Shown: positions 59,999 to 64,000 of the stretch, piece after piece
Numbering within the stretch: the stretch's first letter is position 1
How the letters are laid out: every line of letters starts with the position of its first letter
Program-made: the position numbers and the translations under genes
Source: Stentor roeselii
Taxonomy: Eukaryota > Ciliophora > Heterotrichea > Heterotrichida > Stentoridae
Assembly (NCBI GenBank): GCA_006503475.1
Contig: RSEH01000115.1
Coordinates: forward strand, 1-64,000
Length of the DNA stretch: 64,000 nucleotides
Direction of reading: 5' to 3'
The notes under the pieces: model-generated
The model's database searches: none
What the model was told of the DNA's origin: nothing
The model's input: the letters and a program-made list of their open reading frames with translations, nothing else

Positions 59999-62900
59999 CT
60001 ACAAAGAGTTAGCAGAATCTAACGATCGTGATTTTTTTAAAGATTCATTAGCATCATTGACTGACAAGTAAGAAACATGAGGAGCATTCAAATTTTCATT
60101 TTTAAGCACATGATCTGGAAGAAAGTCAAGTACAACTTTAAACTTCTGGTCTTTACTATTTTTAACTTTAGACCTTTTCCTAGAATCCCACTTCAACTTG
60201 ACAACTTTTGCAAAAATGATAAAAGAAGCAGAGGCTTGAACAGCAACAATTAAATTAACAAGAAATATCATGGCATAATCAATTCCTTGAAGAATTTCTC
60301 GACTAAGGTCAGCTAAATACAATGAAAAAGCAACTGCCGTCAATCCTATAAGACCTTCAGTAATAAAATTGCAGTAGTTAAGAATCGGTTCATTGAAAGG
60401 CTTTTGAAAAGCGCAGATAAAGAAAGTCTGATTAAAAATTACGATAACTGTAAAGATTTCAAATAAACATATTTGAGCCACTGGATATTCAGGCAAAAGA
60501 AAAATACTTAGGACAAGAATTAATCTTCTGATAAAGTAAAAAGTGTAAAAATTCGACCGAAGAGCGCCTTGATCATCTTTGAACTCATAAAACAAACTTC
60601 CATATAAACTCAAAGTATTTTCATCATTTTGAATCTTCTCTCTGTACACATGAGTTAAAGATAAAATCAAAGGAATTGACAGGACTATCAAAAACTATTT
60701 AAAAAATACTGAAAAAATGCAGGAAATAAAAAAACTATAGGCCTGACTTAACAAGTTCAAATCGCTTGTTAGAAGAGAAAGCCCTGCTGAAACTGCGATT
60801 TCGGCATAGTTTTGAATCCAAAACCGAATAAAAAAACTGTATTTGTAATTTTCAAAGAACTCTTTCAAGTTTTTTTTCAGTTTCGTCTTCGAAAAGCTCC
60901 TTAAAATTTTCTCAAATATTTTCATCAGGACAAACAAAGCAATTCCAAACAAAAACATAGAAAGAGTAGTCCCAGAATTAACTAAAAATGAATTTTTTCT
61001 ATATTTGAAATCTTCAAGTTTTGAAAACTGATGACTTATTCCATCATCATCGAGTAAGTAGTAAAAAATATTAGGAAAAATCAGATATTTCCTTAACCCT
61101 ACCAATAGTCCTCGAGTCCTTTCTGAAACAGGAACATTGAGCAGGTACAAAAAACTTATCAGTTGAATAGAGCTTAAAAAACTCCATAATGATGAAAAAT
61201 TCGGGTTGAAAAGTGAAATTCCGATCAATGAAGAAGTTGTGGCAAGAGTCACCTTTTCATAATTTTCACGAGTTATTTCATATGTTTTCACTGTGTTTTC
61301 TTTGGTAGATGAGTGGAGTGAAATTGTGTACTCGGTGATGGAAAGTTTGGAATTTTTTGAAGAGGTGATGTTGCATAAGAAGATTAGAATTAATTCTTGA
61401 TTTTCGGATACTTTTTCTTTAAGATTTAAGGAAATGATGAACTTTTTCTGTGAGTCTGGATTTATTTTTATGTCCACTGAGTTGTTCTGGGTTGAGACTG
61501 ATAAACATGAGGGGATTAAATCTGAATTAAGGTCTTCTGAAAATAACAAAATTAAGTCATTTGAATAGGTTACTGAGATGTTTAATTTAAGCTCGATTTC
61601 AATACATGTATTTACTTCTAAATAGGAATTTTCTTCACATTCTAGACATTTACCGAAAGAGCAAATACTGCAAAGTGAGTGACATTCCTTGTAACATGAA
61701 CCTTGCTCTAGGTAGAAACTTTCAATACAAGATAAACAGCTTTTTTCATTACATTCACTGCAAGATTCGCTGCATTTCAAGCAAGTTTCATCAAAATAAT
61801 ATCCTTTCTCACACGCAAAACAAGAGATTTTATCACATTTTTTGCATCCAACCTGACATGGACTACACCCTGAATGATCAAAATAAAACCCTTCGCTACA
61901 AACACACTTTCCATTGTAAAGTTCTGAGTTATTTCCACACTTTTCACATCTAAAAACATTTTCACACTTTTCACATAAAAAATCTCCACACATCAAGCAA
62001 GTTGAACTTTGATCACATTCTCGACAGTCTTGATTTATATCACTTGAATTAAATCCACAAGTAGACAAACAGCTTCCATCCGTCAAACAATTAAAACAAG
62101 GGTCTAAACAAGGACTTGTAATTTCAAATCTTGGGGAATTTACAATTTTTATCAAATAAATGAAGCCTGAAAAGAACATCTCAGAAATTCCAGTATTGCT
62201 CAGCCTTGAGCCAATAATTAAAGCTCCATCTGCTGAATCATCAAAGAGAAAGTCCTGATCTTCGAAGGAAGACTGTTCTTGATTGACTTGCATTAATATC
62301 TGAAAATTCGCTGGAGATAAAAATTTTTGACCGAGACTGAAATAGTACCAAGTTGAAAGACCCACGGAAATAAAGTTTGTGATGAAAAAGGTACCATTTG
62401 AAATTTTTCCTGTTATAGTTAAAATGTTTGAAACCAAACAAACACTTAAAATAGTTGAAAAAGTTTCTGGGTTTTGTTTGGAAAAAAAGCAGCCTTCGGA
62501 AGTGGTAGTTAAAAACCATATTTGGAATGAAAAGTCAGGGGAAAGGATAAAAGATGAGCTAAGTTTATAGCTTTTTTCACTTGAAAAATAACCCCCTCGT
62601 TTATATAAAAATTCAGGTTGAGCCTCATTCCCTGAAAAATCCTTTAATCCAACTTCTTCGCTGCCATCAAATTTCAAATCGATAACAAAATCCTTCTTAA
62701 AAGAACAAGTTTCATCCCTTTCAACATACCCAGTAGGACATAAAACACAAGCATTGTCCAAAAGAAAAAATCCTAACTGACAAGATGCACATCCAGCAAA
62801 TTGACAATTATCACAAGACAAGCAATTCAAATAACATTCTCTATAAACACAAATCCTTTGACAAGCATTTTTAGTACTATTCCAAATATCTCCGTTACTA

Positions 62901-64000
62901 CAGCTGCATACTCCTGAAACAATAATAAGATTCGAATAACAGTAAACGCACTGACTTTGTTCAGTACAAGTCAAACAATTCTCCTCACACTCTAGAACAT
63001 TGGAATTACTTGCATAGTGAAAAGGACTTAAACTGAGGCAGTTCTCTTCTTTCGGGCAAACTCCTAAAGTATTCGAGCAAGAACAACTGGTAAAATCATA
63101 TCCGGTTAAAGTAGCATCAAGATGCATGGAAATACTCCACAAGAAGCCTATAAACCCGGGTATTACAGAACCTCCATCAATAAACTGCCCGATGGTGAAA
63201 GTGCTTGAATCATCATTGAGGAAATACTGCTCGGGTAATGAAGAAGTTGCGACAATTACTCCATTATTGAAAATATTAAGACTTGTGAACTTGTTTTGTT
63301 CAATCATGACTTGCACTCCGAAGTGCATCCAATAAAAATACCCAAAACTGAAAGAAGTAAAAGTTGATTGATCTGAAATCCCAAAACCTATCATCAATGT
63401 GTTTGAAACAAACTGCGAGAAAAATCCAGGTTTACTGAAAAAAAGTCCATCATTTTCAATTTTTACCCAGAAAACTATTAGAAAAGTATTCGCGAGGATC
63501 ATGTTTCTACGAATAAAACTTTCTGTTTTGAAGTAAGCTCCTCGAGAATCTTGGTATAAAGGGTCGTTTGTATCACCTGCTGTATTATCACTTCCAAAAG
63601 AGAAACCATTAACAATATCATTTCTAAAAAATGTGCCAAACCGAATTTCCCAGACTGTAGTCTCTGAGCAAATGCAATGAGTTGAGTTTGATATGCAAGG
63701 ATCAGGGCAAAACTTCACACATCGATTATTATAAACTCGTCTGGAGGTATCGTCGCAAACACAGACATGGTTCACAGGTGAAGTCCCGACTGGACATACG
63801 CAATTTCCGTATTCTAGAAGAAAACCGGGAAAGCACTCAAAACATGATCCAGGCTCGAATTTAGAACATTTTAAACAGTTTTGATCCGAACATTTGTTGC
63901 AATCTGTGCTTCTTACACAGCCTGATTTGCACTCTGGTAGGCATGATGAACAAAGTCCAATATTAAAGAAATAGTTGAAGTCACAGTCTTCGACACAGGA
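59999..64000 (-). CDS. LamG/Cys-rich repeat receptor with C-terminal multi-pass membrane domain, 5' end outside window (2 exons in view)
   Basis: The frame enters from the right edge in phase (64000-60710), is spliced by a 15-nt intron and ends at 59999, giving 1328 residues in view. Order: Cys-rich repeats (1-105), LamG-like domain (105-285), Cys-rich (300-420), LamG-like (430-620), a long furin-like Cys-rich array (625-800), a beta-rich juxtamembrane domain (800-915), then about 8-9 membrane segments and a basic cytosolic tail. The membrane part (FYTFYFIRRLILVLSIFLLP and following) resembles fungal and ciliate TRP-like or polycystin-like channels, but this is a weak call. The gene has no ATG in the window; a GTG at 63775 is internal. 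It is paralogous to the left-edge gene. Confidence 0.78.
60695..60709 (-). other. 15-nt intron
   Basis: On the minus strand GTATTTTTTAAATAG, phase 0, in-frame TAG if retained. It interrupts a transmembrane helix (ISCIFS|FLIVLSIPLILSL), which splicing completes. Confidence 0.87.

Noticed and set aside
4501-60709. Split frames as frameshifted pseudogenes
   Set aside because: Each break is exactly 15 nt with GTA...AG ends and restores frame and domain continuity, which decay would not produce.
63773-63775. GTG as the start of the right-edge gene
   Set aside because: The frame continues upstream for 75 more Cys-rich codons to the window edge, so this is an internal Val.
1-64000. Reassigned stop codons, as in many ciliates
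   Set aside because: TAA, TAG and TGA all end well-delimited genes (TGA at 46689, 56483 and 59480), Trp is TGG in actin, and no conserved protein reads through a stop.
1-64000. Mobile elements, virus-derived genes or CRISPR
   Set aside because: No reverse transcriptase, integrase, transposase or capsid-like frames and no spaced palindromic arrays were seen.

Overview
The window looks like macronuclear DNA of a heterotrich ciliate, most probably Stentor or a close relative. Eleven split reading frames are rejoined by removing a GTA...AG element of exactly 15 nt, the tiny-intron hallmark of that group. TAA, TAG and TGA all end genes and Trp is TGG, so the code is standard; this argues against Blepharisma and Condylostoma, which reassign stops. 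Genes are densely packed on both strands. I count 41 protein genes (two cut by the window edges), 11 introns in 10 of them, and three tRNA genes. I saw no virus-derived element, transposon or CRISPR array.

Layout. 1-2.3 kb: 3' truncated secreted or membrane protein with alternating concanavalin/LamG-like and Cys-rich modules. 2.3-4.5 kb: the only long gene-free stretch. 4.5-10.7 kb: EF-hand-like protein, MFS transporter, a regulatory-type NAD-isocitrate dehydrogenase subunit, a small EF-hand protein, a J-domain membrane protein and a small basic protein. 10.8-25.4 kb: coiled-coil or cytoskeletal-type proteins (one of 1425 aa), a C2H2 zinc-finger protein and an ABCG half-transporter. 25.5-26.1 kb: two tRNA-Val genes and a minisatellite with telomere-like CACCCTAA motifs. 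26.1-34.6 kb: small unknowns, a dCache-HAMP-TPR-vWA receptor-like protein and ETF alpha. 34.7-45.8 kb: CSPP1-like protein, mitochondrial-type RRM protein, Sfi1-like and IQ-motif proteins, a tandem pair of short-chain dehydrogenases (one apparently catalytically dead), and a CFAP77-like ciliary protein. 46.3-50.7 kb: RING-H2 protein, AT-rich TPR-like protein, tRNA-Gln, actin. 50.7-59.5 kb: a PAS-containing multi-pass membrane protein, unknowns, a tensin/auxilin-type PTEN-C2 protein. 60-64 kb: a second LamG/Cys-rich protein, clearly paralogous to the one at the left edge, ending in a multi-pass membrane domain.

No operon-like pathway is apparent. Themes are cilia, cortex and calcium (EF-hand, Sfi1/IQ, CSPP1-like, CFAP77-like, coiled coils, actin), sensing and signalling (Cache/HAMP, PAS, PTEN-C2, LamG receptors) and mitochondrial housekeeping (IDH, ETFA, RRM protein). 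Intergenic regions are often a few tens of bases, and two convergent pairs have stop codons only 1 and 4 nt apart. All functional statements rest on reading motifs by eye, with no database search.
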